This document shows, in pieces, positions 53,070-63,857 of a stretch of DNA of 64,000 bases (within the stretch, counting starts at the first letter, position 1; each line of letters starts with the position of its first letter). The notes beneath the pieces are model-generated. The model made no database searches. It had not been told where the DNA came from and was given only the letters and a program-made list of their open reading frames with translations. The stretch is taken from NCBI GenBank assembly GCA_944325555.1, contig CALVAN010000007.1, positions 26,879 through 90,878 on the forward strand, in the 5' to 3' direction. The translations under genes and the position numbers were made by a program. This stretch comes from Candidatus Gastranaerophilales bacterium. Its GTDB lineage: Bacteria; Cyanobacteriota; Vampirovibrionia; Gastranaerophilales; Gastranaerophilaceae.

Positions 53070-55904
53070 ATGAACGACAAGATAATCATAAAAGGAGTAA
53101 ATCAACATAATTTACGCAATGTTGATTTAGAACTGCCGAAAAACGAACTCATTGTATTTACGGGTGTATCAGGTTCAGGAAAAAGTTCTCTGGCTTTTGA
53201 TACAATTTTTGCAGAGGGGCAAAGACGCTATGTAGAAAGCCTTTCAACATATGCTCGCCAGTTTTTGGGGCAAATGGACAAACCTGATGTCGAAAGTATC
53301 GAAGGACTTTCACCAGCTATTTCCATTGACCAGAAGTCTACCTCGAACAACCCTCGTTCAACAGTAGGTACAGTTACGGAAATTTATGATTACTTAAGGC
53401 TTTTATTTGCCCGCATCGGAGTTCCGCACTGTCCCGAGTGCGGAGCGGAAATTAAACCGCAGAGCATAGACGAAATCGTAGACAAAATTTTAAAATTGCC
53501 CGAAGGCACAAAAATACAAATTATTGCACCCGTTATAAGAGGGAAAAAGGGCGAATACACATCGCTTTTAAATGAGCTTAAACAAGACGGCTTTATCAGA
53601 TTGAAAGTCGACGGAAATCTTTATAACCTTGACGAAGACGAGATTTCTGACATAAAACTTGAAAAAACAAAAAAACACGATATAGATGTTGTTGTCGACA
53701 GAATTGTAGTAAAAGAAAGCGCAAAATCAAGAATCGCCGACAGTGCACAAATTGCTCTGCAAAAAGCTAACGGTTTGATGTCGGTCGACGTAATCGGAGG
53801 CAAAGAATTGATTTTTTCGGAAAAACTTGCCTGCCCGACCTGCGGTTTAAGTTTTGAAGAGCTTGCCCCTCGAAGCTTCAGCTTCAACAGTCCTTACGGA
53901 GCCTGCCCGACTTGTTCGGGGTTGGGCTATGACTTTGTCATTGACCCTGATTTGGTAATACCTGACAGAAAAAAATCAATCAAAGATGGTGCCATATATC
54001 CCTGGAGCAAAACCTCAACCTCATACTATGACGACGTTCTTGCGTCGGTATCCGAACACTACAACATTGATTTAAACAAACCTTTTGAAGATTTGCCAAA
54101 AGCACATCAGGATATAATCCTCTATGGCGGCAAAGACGTCATTACAATACGGGTTAAACGATTCGGTACAAACCGCTATGAAAACCATAAGATGAAATTC
54201 TGGGGCGTTATTCCGTTCCTCGAAAAACGATATAACGAGTCCAACGGAGAATACTGGAGAGAAGAAATCCAAAAGTATATGAAAATGACTCCGTGTAAAG
54301 ACTGCCATGGTGCAAGGCTCAAGCCATATATACTTGCTGTTACAATAAACGGAAAAAATATTTTTGAAGTCTGCAACATGCCGATTACCGAAAGCTTTAA
54401 ATTCTTCTCGGATTTATTCCTTGAGCTTTCAGACTATCAGATGAAAATAGCAAAACAAGTGCTTGAAGAAGTCAGAGCAAGACTAAAATTTATGTTGGAT
54501 GTGGGCCTTGGATATCTCAGTCTCAGCCGTATGTCTTTGACTCTTTCCGGCGGAGAAGCACAGCGTATAAGACTGGCTACACAGATAGGCAGCGGCCTTT
54601 CAGGAGTTTTATATGTTCTTGATGAACCGTCCATCGGGCTTCATCAGCGTGACAACGACATGCTTATCAAAACCCTTTTAAGGCTCAGAAACCTCGGCAA
54701 CACCCTCATCGTTGTTGAACACGACGAAGACACAATGAAAAATGCGGATTACATTGTTGATATAGGCCCCAGAGCAGGTGTTCACGGCGGAAAAATAGTT
54801 GCCAAAGGGACACTGGAGGAAATAAAATCCGTTAAAGAATCAATAACCGGTCAGTACCTCAGCGGTGCAAAAAAAATCCCCGTTCCGAGCAAAAGAAGAG
54901 AAGGCAACGGCGAATTTTTGCACGTTAAAAATGCCCATCTGAACAATCTTAAAAATATTGACGTAGATATTCCGTTAGGAAAAATCGTTGCATTAACAGG
55001 TGTTTCTGGCTCAGGAAAATCGACTCTTATGCAGGATTTAATCCACGAATATGCAATACACAAACTCAGAGGCAACAAGCCCAAGCCGATTGGCGTTGAC
55101 GAAATTTCAGGATTCGAACACATAGACAAAATCATTGACATAGACCAATCGCCAATAGGCCGAACACCCCGTTCAAACCCTGCAACTTACACAGATGTGT
55201 TCTCGCATATAAGAGATTTGTATGCAATGACAAACGAATCAAAAGTCAGAGGCTACAAACCCGGCAGGTTCAGTTTTAACGTCAAAGGCGGACGATGTGA
55301 AGCCTGTAAGGGCGACGGTTTATTAAGAATCGAAATGAACTTTCTCTCCGATGTATATGTAAAATGCGATGTGTGCAAAGGGCAACGCTACAACAGAGAA
55401 ACACTTGAAGTTAAGTACAAAGGGGCAACAATCGCAGATGTTCTCAACATGACCGTTGCGGAAGCTTATGTATTTTTTGAAAATATTCCAAAGATAAAAA
55501 GCAGGTTAAAAACACTTTACGACGTAGGTCTCGGATACATAAAACTCGGACAGAGTGCAACTACCCTCTCGGGCGGTGAAGCTCAAAGAATCAAGCTTGC
55601 TTCCGAACTCAACAAAAAAGCAACTGGCAAAACCTTGTATCTGCTGGATGAGCCGTCAGTCGGTCTGCACTGGTATGATTTGGACAAGCTGATAAAAATC
55701 ATAAACAAGCTTGCCGATGCGGGTAACACAATACTTATTATCGAGCACAATATGGATTTAATAAAAGTTGCTGACCATATAATTGACCTTGGGCCCGAAG
55801 GCGGTGACGGCGGCGGAAATGTTGTTTTTTCTGGTACACCAGAAGAAATTGTCAACTGCCAACAGTCATACACGGGTAAGTATTTAAAAGATTATCTTCA
55901 ATAG
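53070..55904 (+). CDS. uvrA: Excinuclease ABC subunit A
   Basis: About 944 aa. Two ABC ATPase halves: Walker A GVSGSGKSSLAFDT and GVSGSGKSTLMQDL; signatures LSGGEAQRIRLATQ and LSGGEAQRIKLASE; DEPSIGLHQRD and DEPSVGLHWYD. Two zinc modules (CPTCGLSF...CPTCSGLG; CEACKGDG...CDVCKGQRY). Recognises DNA lesions with UvrB. The ATG at 53070 (AGGG 9 bases upstream) is preferred; an upstream TTG at 53022 is in frame but lacks a ribosome site. Confidence 0.97.
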   Translation: MNDKIIIKGVNQHNLRNVDLELPKNELIVFTGVSGSGKSSLAFDTIFAEGQRRYVESLSTYARQFLGQMDKPDVESIEGLSPAISIDQKSTSNNPRSTVGTVTEIYDYLRLLFARIGVPHCPECGAEIKPQSIDEIVDKILKLPEGTKIQIIAPVIRGKKGEYTSLLNELKQDGFIRLKVDGNLYNLDEDEISDIKLEKTKKHDIDVVVDRIVVKESAKSRIADSAQIALQKANGLMSVDVIGGKELIFSEKLACPTCGLSFEELAPRSFSFNSPYGACPTCSGLGYDFVIDPDLVIPDRKKSIKDGAIYPWSKTSTSYYDDVLASVSEHYNIDLNKPFEDLPKAHQDIILYGGKDVITIRVKRFGTNRYENHKMKFWGVIPFLEKRYNESNGEYWREEIQKYMKMTPCKDCHGARLKPYILAVTINGKNIFEVCNMPITESFKFFSDLFLELSDYQMKIAKQVLEEVRARLKFMLDVGLGYLSLSRMSLTLSGGEAQRIRLATQIGSGLSGVLYVLDEPSIGLHQRDNDMLIKTLLRLRNLGNTLIVVEHDEDTMKNADYIVDIGPRAGVHGGKIVAKGTLEEIKSVKESITGQYLSGAKKIPVPSKRREGNGEFLHVKNAHLNNLKNIDVDIPLGKIVALTGVSGSGKSTLMQDLIHEYAIHKLRGNKPKPIGVDEISGFEHIDKIIDIDQSPIGRTPRSNPATYTDVFSHIRDLYAMTNESKVRGYKPGRFSFNVKGGRCEACKGDGLLRIEMNFLSDVYVKCDVCKGQRYNRETLEVKYKGATIADVLNMTVAEAYVFFENIPKIKSRLKTLYDVGLGYIKLGQSATTLSGGEAQRIKLASELNKKATGKTLYLLDEPSVGLHWYDLDKLIKIINKLADAGNTILIIEHNMDLIKVADHIIDLGPEGGDGGGNVVFSGTPEEIVNCQQSYTGKYLKDYLQ

Positions 55905-55931
55905 TGCGGCAGTCAAAAGTATTTAAACAGT

Positions 55932-55998
55932 ACATATCGGGATGCCCGCAGGGTAGAACGCGGATTGTTACGCAGTAACAATTGCGATAGAATTGCGA
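55932..55998. repeat. Direct repeat unit 1 (pairs with 56434)
   Basis: ACATATCGGGATGCCCG then GCGGATTG and the palindrome ATTGTTAC-gca-GTAACAAT (55964-55982) followed by TGCG. The same elements recur in the same order at 56434-56505, about 502 bases away. Confidence 0.75.
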
Positions 55999-56130
55999 CT
56001 ATAAATAATCATAAAATTTGATTATTCGGGTACGCACAGCCAGGAACTATCCCCTTCCACAAAAGTAATCAACAGGTAGGACATTTTTTTAATAAAACAT
56101 AATATTTATGTATGTAACCATAATAGCAGA

Positions 56131-56302
56131 GACCTTTGTGAAGTGAATTACAGAAAGTTTCACAAACAACTACAAGCGATGTTTGTTTGAGGGCTATGTA
56201 ATTATAACAAGCTCTTTAAGTTATCTAATGAGAGCAATTTATATAGCCCGAGTTGCCGAGCTTAAGTTTGTGTTACTTTCTGTATGAACGAAACAGCAGG
56301 TC
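56131..56302. ncRNA. Candidate structured RNA with 6S-like architecture
   Basis: 172-base stretch that folds as one long interrupted rod. Pairs are 56131-56135 with 56298-56302; 56150-56158 (ACAGAAAGT) with 56275-56283; 56161-56167 (CACAAAC) with 56266-56272. A large open bubble follows (23 bases left, 16 right). Next is an apical arm, 56191-56201 (GGGCTAT...) with 56239-56249, capped by GCTCT/AGAGC (56211-56215 with 56231-56235). Closing stem, central bubble and apical stem-loop at ~170 bases is the layout of 6S RNA. Strand cannot be decided from the fold. No clear promoter is seen (CATAAT at 56119-56124 on plus is a weak -10). Confidence 0.4.
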
Positions 56303-56317
56303 GGGAGTTTCTTGGGC

Positions 56318-56350
56318 TCCACCCGTTCTTTGCTGCAAAGAATGGGTGGA
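56318..56350. repeat. Long hairpin next to the candidate RNA
   Basis: TCCACCCGTTCTTTG - CTG - CAAAGAATGGGTGGA, a 15-bp stem with a single G-T pair. No T-run follows on either strand, so it is not a canonical terminator. Confidence 0.6.
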
Positions 56351-56433
56351 ACATAAAACATAAATCTTAGTTTTTACCAAACTTTTTTTATAAAAAATTG
56401 ATACATCCAACCCATTGATATCATGCGAGCTAT

Positions 56434-56505
56434 ACATATCGGGATGCCCGTAGGATAAATGCAATAAGGACATGGCGCGGATTGTTACGCAGTAACAATT
56501 GCGTT
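56434..56505. repeat. Direct repeat unit 2 (pairs with 55932)
   Basis: ACATATCGGGATGCCCG, then a slightly longer middle and GCGGATTGTTACGCAGTAAC ending AATTGCG; the palindrome is at 56481-56499. With unit 1 it brackets the candidate structured RNA. tRNA-Lys lies 38 bases further on. Confidence 0.75.
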
Positions 56506-56542
56506 TGAATCGCAGCAATAAACAGACATAACAAATAAAAAA

Positions 56543-56615
56543 TGCGTCACCCGCGATTCGAACGCGGGACCTATCCCTTAAAAGGGGAGTGCTCTACCTA
56601 CTGAGCTAGTGACGC
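56543..56615 (-). tRNA. tRNA-Lys (anticodon TTT)
   Basis: Cloverleaf on the minus strand. Acceptor GCGTCAC/GTGACGC, D arm GCTCAGTAGGTAGAGC, anticodon loop CTTTTAA (anticodon TTT), T arm CCGCG-TTCGAAT-CGCGG and discriminator A. CCA is not encoded. The outermost anticodon-stem pair is a C-T mismatch. Confidence 0.95.
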
Positions 56616-56723
56616 ATTTACATGACTATTTATTTTTCAATACAATCGAAAAAAACCTTTTAATTCCGACTGCTTATATAACATAACAAGAACATATCTT
56701 CCCGTCAACATATTTTTTGTTTT

Positions 56724-58022
<1,299 letters not shown>

Positions 58023-58220
58023 TTATGTACATAAACAATTATAAAACAAATTAAAATTTTCATATAGAAAGAATTAGGAATATTACCAATGTTTATCCTC
58101 ATCGCTGCCGCTTATAACATACATTTCTTTTAAGCAGACAAGGGCTAATTTCGCTTATATTTTATTTGAAACAATATTAAACTTTGATTTTTTAAGCTTT
58201 AGTGCTGTTCGAAATCCATA

Positions 58221-58258
58221 AAAAAACAGGTGCAGTTATAAAACTACACCTGTTTTTT
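58221..58258 (-). terminator. Intrinsic terminator after aspS
   Basis: AAAAAACAGGTGTAGT ... AACTGCACCTGTTTTTT on the minus strand, a long stem with T6, 16 bases after the stop. It is symmetric enough to work from both sides, but purA, the other neighbour, runs away from it. Confidence 0.9.
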
Positions 58259-58273
58259 ATTGTAATATATTAA

Positions 58274-60073
58274 TTATACCTTAGTTTCGTGTTTTACTGT
58301 TGATCTTAAGTGAAGTTCCATCAACTGTTCTTCTGAGGCGTATGTTGGCGCATTGGTCATAAGACATTTAGCGGCTGAGTTTTTCGGGAAGGCAATAACT
58401 TCTCTTATGGAAGTATTGTGAGTCAAAAGTGCAACCAGTCTGTCCAAACCTATTGCAAGACCAGCGTGCGGCGGTGTGCCGTACTGGAATGCCTGAATCA
58501 TAAAGCCGAATTTCTGCTGGACCTCTTCTTCAGTAAACCCAAGAGCCTCGAATACTTTGCTTTGTACTTCCGGTGAGTGGATTCTGACAGAACCGCCGCC
58601 GAGTTCGGTACCGTTGTAAACAATGTCGTAGGCAACGGAACGTACGTTCATCGGGTCGGTTTTCATTTTGTCAACATCTTCAAGGTTAGGAGATGTGAAC
58701 GGATGGTGCATTGCCATTACTCTGTCGAATTCCTTGCTGTACTCAAACATCGGGAAGTCAACAACCCACAAGAGTGCGTGTTTTTCTTTGTCAATGAGGT
58801 TCAATTTTTCACCAAAGAACAGTCTGAATCTGCCCATAACATCGTATGTTGTTTTCTTGTCATCAGCAACAAAGAATACAACATCCCCGGGTTGTGCCTG
58901 AGCACGTTCTTTGAGAGCTTCGATTTGTTCTTCTGTCAAGAATTTAAGAATAGGCGATTTTACTGTACCGTCTTCCATATAAGTAATCCACGCAATACCT
59001 TTTGCACCGAAGGAAATTGCCGTTGCACGGACATCATCCATTTCTTTTCTTGAATATCCGGCAATGCCCGGGATTTTAACGGCTTTTGCAATACCGCCTT
59101 TTTTAAGAGTTTCTTTAACCGGTTCAAAGGTTGATTCCAGCATGATATCTGAGATATCAAACAACTCTAAACCAAAACGTGTATCGGGTTTGTCGGAACC
59201 GAATCTGTCCATTGCTTCCTGCCAGCTGATTCTGACAAACGGCGGTTTTACTTCAACGCCCGCAGCCTTAAATGCTTCAACAATAAGTCCTTCCGTCATT
59301 GTAATAACGTCATCCTGCGTTGCGAAAGACATTTCCATATCCACCTGAGTAAATTCGGGCTGTCTGTCTGCTCTTAGGTCTTCGTCACGGAAGCATTTTG
59401 CAATCTGGTAATATTTTTCAATACCGCCGACCATCAACAGCTGTTTGAAAATCTGTGGTGATTGCGGCAGAGCGTAGAATTTGCCCTCCTGTACACGGCT
59501 GGGTACCAGATAATCTCTTGCGCCTTCAGGGGTTGTGTTGATAAGGATAGGTGTTTCAACCTCTGTAAATTCGCAGTTGTTGAGATAGCTTCTTATTGCC
59601 GTAACGATTTTGTGTCTTAATTTAAGGTTGTTAGCCATTTGCGGACGGCGGATATCAAGGTATCTGTATTTTAAACGGATATCTTCTTTTGTATCGTCAG
59701 AGGAAAGGTCAAATGGAAGCAGTTTTGCTTCAGAGAAAATTTTAACCTCTGTCGGATACATTTCGATTTCGCCTGTTGCAAGGTCCGGGTTGTAGGTTTC
59801 GGGCGGTCTTTTGGTTATTTTGCCTTTAACCTGAATAACGTATTCGTCTTTGAGTTTTGAAAAAACCTCGTGAACTTTCGGGTTAATCTGCGGGTCTGCA
59901 ACCACCTGAAAGAAACCTGATTTATCTCTCAATTCGATAAATATAATGCCGCCAAGGTCACGCACAGCAGATACCCAACCTGCGAGCGTAACTTCTTTGC
60001 CGATATCTTTAATTGTTAAGTCTTCGTTATAGTGTGTTTTCATTGATGAAAGCGTGTGCACATCTGTTGTCAT
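58274..60073 (-). CDS. aspS: Aspartyl-tRNA synthetase
   Basis: About 599 aa, bacterial-type length. N-terminal OB domain (VTLAGWVSAVRDLGGIIFIELRD); class II motifs: motif 2 FRDEDLRADRQPEFTQVDMEMSF split around the catalytic Arg, flipping-loop region, bacterial GAD insertion (~290-410) and motif 3 GLAIGLDRLVALL. HHPFTSP is also typical. The ATG at 60073 with AGGGA 9 bases upstream is preferred over the longer frame from 60127. Confidence 0.96.
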   Translation of the reverse strand: MTTDVHTLSSMKTHYNEDLTIKDIGKEVTLAGWVSAVRDLGGIIFIELRDKSGFFQVVADPQINPKVHEVFSKLKDEYVIQVKGKITKRPPETYNPDLATGEIEMYPTEVKIFSEAKLLPFDLSSDDTKEDIRLKYRYLDIRRPQMANNLKLRHKIVTAIRSYLNNCEFTEVETPILINTTPEGARDYLVPSRVQEGKFYALPQSPQIFKQLLMVGGIEKYYQIAKCFRDEDLRADRQPEFTQVDMEMSFATQDDVITMTEGLIVEAFKAAGVEVKPPFVRISWQEAMDRFGSDKPDTRFGLELFDISDIMLESTFEPVKETLKKGGIAKAVKIPGIAGYSRKEMDDVRATAISFGAKGIAWITYMEDGTVKSPILKFLTEEQIEALKERAQAQPGDVVFFVADDKKTTYDVMGRFRLFFGEKLNLIDKEKHALLWVVDFPMFEYSKEFDRVMAMHHPFTSPNLEDVDKMKTDPMNVRSVAYDIVYNGTELGGGSVRIHSPEVQSKVFEALGFTEEEVQQKFGFMIQAFQYGTPPHAGLAIGLDRLVALLTHNTSIREVIAFPKNSAAKCLMTNAPTYASEEQLMELHLRSTVKHETKV

Positions 60074-60175
60074 TTTTATATTCCCTATCCTTCGTAATGT
60101 TTCGTATAATAAATTTATAACAAACAAAGCAGAGAATCAATTTTCTTAGGTTCTTTTTATTTATTAAAAAGCCCG

Positions 60176-62017
60176 TTATTTTAAACGCATAAATTCCTCT
60201 ATTTTTGAGTACTGCTCGGGCAGCTTTTGTGTATTGCTCTGCTCTTTGAGTTTGTCTTTTTGTACGGAATGCCTTAAAAATTTGTTTAAAAAGTGAGGAA
60301 CGCTAAAACCTAAAACAGCCATATTGGTTATTAAAGATACCCAATACAGCGCAGCACCGAGGTTTCTTGTACGTTTCAGAACTTCGGGCGAAACATTTTT
60401 CAGGTTGTTAATTTTTCGAAACCTTCGTGTCGGCAGAAGAAAGCTTTTGAAAAAGCCTATCTTTTTGCCGTTATACTTATCCGTATTCATAATTTTTGTG
60501 CCCAAAAATTTGTCGGATAATCTGCCTAAGATGTTGTTTATTAAAAAATCTCCGCCGAAAAACATAACAAAAGTTGCGCCTTCTCTTGCTGTTCTGTCAC
60601 GCAGCTCGTACTTGTCACGAGAGGACGGAAGCTTTGCAAGAAAACCTGTAAACGCCCATTTTAGCGCATTTACGGTTTTTGACATGCTCACACCCGAGGT
60701 GTAATTAAAATTCTGTGCGTTGTTTTTGATAAAATTGGCGGTCTTAGCGCTCAGACCTTTTGTTACTGCTCTGGAGATTATAATCCCCGGTATAAAAGCA
60801 AAAGCCAGTGTACCCGCAAGACGTTTCAGTTTGCTTTTTGCGTGGTCTTTTTTGGAGACCTCTTTTTCCTCAAGCATATTAAAGGTTGCGGAAAACCCTT
60901 TGCGTCCGGTTTTGTACTCCGTAATCCCCGTTGCAATCCACGGAATACTGCCCATCAAAAGCCCCGTGGACATAAAATCCGAGCGCAAAATCTGCTCGTG
61001 TGCCTTCAGTAATTTTGCTTTAAGCTCGTCTTCTCTGCCTTTAAAACGCTCAAGAATATTTTCAAAATCCTTTTCGGCTTTTAACTGTTTTGCGGATTCT
61101 CTGATACCATCCGTCATTGTTTTGGCGTCTTTGGTCAGGTATTCTTTTGACACCTGAATAATTTTCTTTTCGTTGTTGGCAAAGTTTTTTACAATCCCGT
61201 TTTTGGCAAGGAAAAATTTGTTATACCTGGGCAGCAAAAACAGCGGCATTATAAAGGCAAATGTCACGCTCAGCGTGGACATTCCTATTCTTTCAAGCGC
61301 TTCTTCCTTTGTGTTGGACATTATGGCGTTTGGAATAGCGCACCCGCCAATATTTGTAAGACCTCTGTTTAAAAGTGTATGCGCCTGAATAAAAGCCGTT
61401 GCGTCGTAAAATCCGCCTTTAAAACTCGGCTGAGCTTGATTTCTTGTGTTCATATAAAGCAAGTCAAGCTTTTTATCAAGCGCCTTGTACATTTGAGGTG
61501 TCATGTTGTCTTTGTAAAACTGTTTTTCATACTCAATGCCTTTTGGAAACACCTTTTGTTTAAGCAGATTATAGGCGGTTTTGGGGTCATCAATATTGAG
61601 CACTGTTTTTTCAAGCGGGCATTTTATTTTTGAGTTTTTATCCAGCACGCTGTCTGTGACTTCATCAGCTTTGCAGTTTATACCCTGTTTTTGGAAAAAT
61701 TCACGGGCTGATTTTGTCATTATCGGGGTTCTGATGTTTTTTGCGTTACCGTAGGCAAAAAGTATTGCCGAAGCTTTGCTGATTCTTCTGTCTGCAATAT
61801 AACAGTCTTTGAGGTCGTTGTTAAAATCCTCGAGCGCAAGAAATACGGGCTTAAGATTGCGCTGGTCGTAATATTTTATTTTCCCGTTTTTATAAATTGC
61901 AAGAGTATGTTTGTCGAGGTTTTTGAGCATCTCCTGCTCAACCGGCACTGACGGTTCTTTTTGAATCCGATTTTTGTATGAAAAAGTTGTGTTTGGGTTC
62001 AGGGCTGATATTTTCAT
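60176..62017 (-). CDS. DUF1893 domain fused to a multi-pass membrane protein
   Basis: 613 aa. Residues ~32-155 resemble DUF1893 (deaminase-like fold): HTLAIYKNGKIKYYDQ, IADRRISKASAILFAYGNAKN, FFQKQGINCKADEVTD, then KCPLEKTVLNIDDPKTAYNLL. The rest is unassigned. It has about five hydrophobic segments (around 248-266, 352-370, 400-420, 490-505 and 560-580) separated by Lys-rich stretches and a charged helix (KQLKAEKDFENILERFKGRE). QPSFKGGFYDA occurs near residue 198. It overlaps the upstream nucleotidase by 4 bases (ATGA). Inner-membrane protein, function unknown. Confidence 0.75.
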   Translation of the reverse strand: MKISALNPNTTFSYKNRIQKEPSVPVEQEMLKNLDKHTLAIYKNGKIKYYDQRNLKPVFLALEDFNNDLKDCYIADRRISKASAILFAYGNAKNIRTPIMTKSAREFFQKQGINCKADEVTDSVLDKNSKIKCPLEKTVLNIDDPKTAYNLLKQKVFPKGIEYEKQFYKDNMTPQMYKALDKKLDLLYMNTRNQAQPSFKGGFYDATAFIQAHTLLNRGLTNIGGCAIPNAIMSNTKEEALERIGMSTLSVTFAFIMPLFLLPRYNKFFLAKNGIVKNFANNEKKIIQVSKEYLTKDAKTMTDGIRESAKQLKAEKDFENILERFKGREDELKAKLLKAHEQILRSDFMSTGLLMGSIPWIATGITEYKTGRKGFSATFNMLEEKEVSKKDHAKSKLKRLAGTLAFAFIPGIIISRAVTKGLSAKTANFIKNNAQNFNYTSGVSMSKTVNALKWAFTGFLAKLPSSRDKYELRDRTAREGATFVMFFGGDFLINNILGRLSDKFLGTKIMNTDKYNGKKIGFFKSFLLPTRRFRKINNLKNVSPEVLKRTRNLGAALYWVSLITNMAVLGFSVPHFLNKFLRHSVQKDKLKEQSNTQKLPEQYSKIEEFMRLK

Positions 62018-63456
62018 TGCACAACCCTTTCTTCAATTTCGTAGCAGGGATATAGCGAGCCTTTGGGATACTCAAAGGCTGTCACTTTCAGTGAGTGTTT
62101 AAAGGCTTCGTCGATTTTAAGCGTGGTGTCCTCTTTTGGAATTTGTTTTAACATTTCAAAACCCTGACCACCATTAGACAGGTATTCATCTATTGCACAT
62201 GAGATTTTTTTGTCCGTATTTAATATCGGTTCGTTATTTATGTAAATTTCTTCAACCGTGTATTTGTTGCTTGTTTTGTCGCTGATTCCTTTTACTTTAA
62301 GGTTTGAGGACGCCTGCAAAAACTTTGCGTTGCCGGGGATATCAGTTGTTCTGTTTTTGAACGAGTGTTCAAACATTTGTTTAAGCACTTCAGGCGTAAG
62401 CTCTACTTTTTTTATCGGAAGTTTCGCCATCATGGTTTTTTGAAAATCATAGTTTGTTAACGGGGTATCTTTATACGGCAGTGGCTTAACAAGCAAACCC
62501 GTTGAAAAAACGCAAATATCCGTGTCCAGTGTGTTTTTTATTTCGTCAGCGAGAAACGAGCCTAAGGAGCACGGGTTTGAGTATTCTTTTGTAAACTTTA
62601 TTCTGCAAGGCGCTATAGGTTCAAGCAGTTCCCGTTCGTATTTTGAAAGATTGCCAATCATTTCTTTTGAAGGCGTCAAATCTTCTTCTTTAATAATTTT
62701 AAGGTTCTGTACCAGCTTAAAATCTCCCTGCTTGTTTATTTTAAAGTGAACAATGCCTTCGCTGAAGGCAGGCGGATAGTAGATGTGCTCTTCGGGATGA
62801 AGGTGCCCCATCGGCTTGTGGTCGTGTCCGCCTATGATTATATCTGCGGGGAAATCCAGTTCTTTTGCTTTGTTTAAAATATCTTTGCTTGAGGGTAAAT
62901 AGTCGTGGTTCAGTATTATTACATTGTCGGGCTTTTCTTTTTCAATCGCTGTTTTTATTTCCTCAAGCACTTCCGCTTGAGGCTTTGGTGTGATTTCTTT
63001 TGAATTTATGTTGTTGATACAAAAGCCGGTGACAAAATTTTTATCGCCGTCACGCTCTACTATTGCATAAGGCTTTATCCAGTCGGGGCGTTTGCCTGTT
63101 TTGGCATCAAAAATATTTGCACACACGGTTTTGATTCCTGCGTCGGCAAATTTTTTAACGGTGTTTATAAGGTATTGCAGGCTGTCGCCGTTAAAGCCGA
63201 AATCATTGTTGCCGAGGGTCATAACCATTTCTAGCTCCGGTGCAAGTTCTTTTGCTTTTACAAAACTGTCGGCTTCAAGTTCTTTGGGGTATATGCCTTT
63301 GAACATGTCGCCGCAGTTTAAAAGCAGCACATTGTTGTTATTTTGTGCGGTTTTAACAGCTTCCGACAAAATTGTGCGTGTTTTTCTTGTGTCCTGATGT
63401 GTGTCGGACAGAGCGTATATGTCTGTTATCCCTTTAAAATTTACTGTTGTTTTCAT
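62014..63456 (-). CDS. Cytosolic 5'-nucleotidase/UshA-like metallophosphatase
   Basis: 480 aa. Metallophosphatase domain (1-~260): ALSDTHQD, LNCGDMFKG, LGNNDFGF, ILNHDYLP and IIGGHDHKP. The 5'-nucleotidase C-terminal domain follows (~280-470: LGSFLADEIKN..., NGGQGFEML). There is no signal peptide, unlike periplasmic UshA. The third metal/phosphate motif is GNND instead of GNH(D/E), so the usual His is Asn. The N-terminus reads VNFKGITDIY. It lies next to a dispersed repeat and shares a start-stop overlap with the DUF1893 protein. Confidence 0.85.
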   Translation of the reverse strand: MKTTVNFKGITDIYALSDTHQDTRKTRTILSEAVKTAQNNNNVLLLNCGDMFKGIYPKELEADSFVKAKELAPELEMVMTLGNNDFGFNGDSLQYLINTVKKFADAGIKTVCANIFDAKTGKRPDWIKPYAIVERDGDKNFVTGFCINNINSKEITPKPQAEVLEEIKTAIEKEKPDNVIILNHDYLPSSKDILNKAKELDFPADIIIGGHDHKPMGHLHPEEHIYYPPAFSEGIVHFKINKQGDFKLVQNLKIIKEEDLTPSKEMIGNLSKYERELLEPIAPCRIKFTKEYSNPCSLGSFLADEIKNTLDTDICVFSTGLLVKPLPYKDTPLTNYDFQKTMMAKLPIKKVELTPEVLKQMFEHSFKNRTTDIPGNAKFLQASSNLKVKGISDKTSNKYTVEEIYINNEPILNTDKKISCAIDEYLSNGGQGFEMLKQIPKEDTTLKIDEAFKHSLKVTAFEYPKGSLYPCYEIEERVVQ

Positions 63457-63472
63457 ATTTTGATTGCTAGTC

Positions 63473-63689
63473 TAATGTCTGAGAGGGACCTCGCTTTTAG
63501 GAGTGCTGCACACTCTGCCGAGTCAATGTGCCAGTGGCACGTTGATGAGAGGCAGCGAGGTCGCCTAAGCTATAATTTTACGTAAGTGACCCCATGCACT
63601 TGTTGCGGGTGCCATTGTTGTATAGCCAATATTGTACTTGTTTATTGCACCCGTTCAATGAGTTGGCGGGGGCAGTTGACTATATGAAA
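63473..63689. repeat. Dispersed intergenic repeat, copy B (inverted relative to 41002)
   Basis: The reverse complement matches copy A at 41002-41294 in the same block order: TAATGTCTGAGAGGGACC, AAGTGACCCCATGCACTT, GTATAGCCAATATTGTACTT, CGGGGGCAGTTGACTATATG. The GTGCCAGTGGCAC palindrome is at about 63528. It fills the upstream region of the nucleotidase gene and must include or replace its promoter. Confidence 0.75.
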
Positions 63690-63857
63690 TATAATGACGA
63701 CTTTAGTGTACTATTTGATAGTTGCTATCAGTCAATAGCGGATTTTTGAATCTTATAAACAAAAGTTTACGCTAAAACACCTAAATTTACCACCATTGTA
63801 TATCGGATATAATTGAATATTAATATGGTTTTATTTCATTAGATGTAAATTCTATTT

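Noticed and set aside
56131..56302. tmRNA, RNase P RNA or SRP RNA
   Set aside because: None of their conserved core sequences is present; only the overall fold suggested a 6S-like RNA.
56318..56350. Intrinsic terminator
   Set aside because: The stem is strong but neither strand has a T-run after it.
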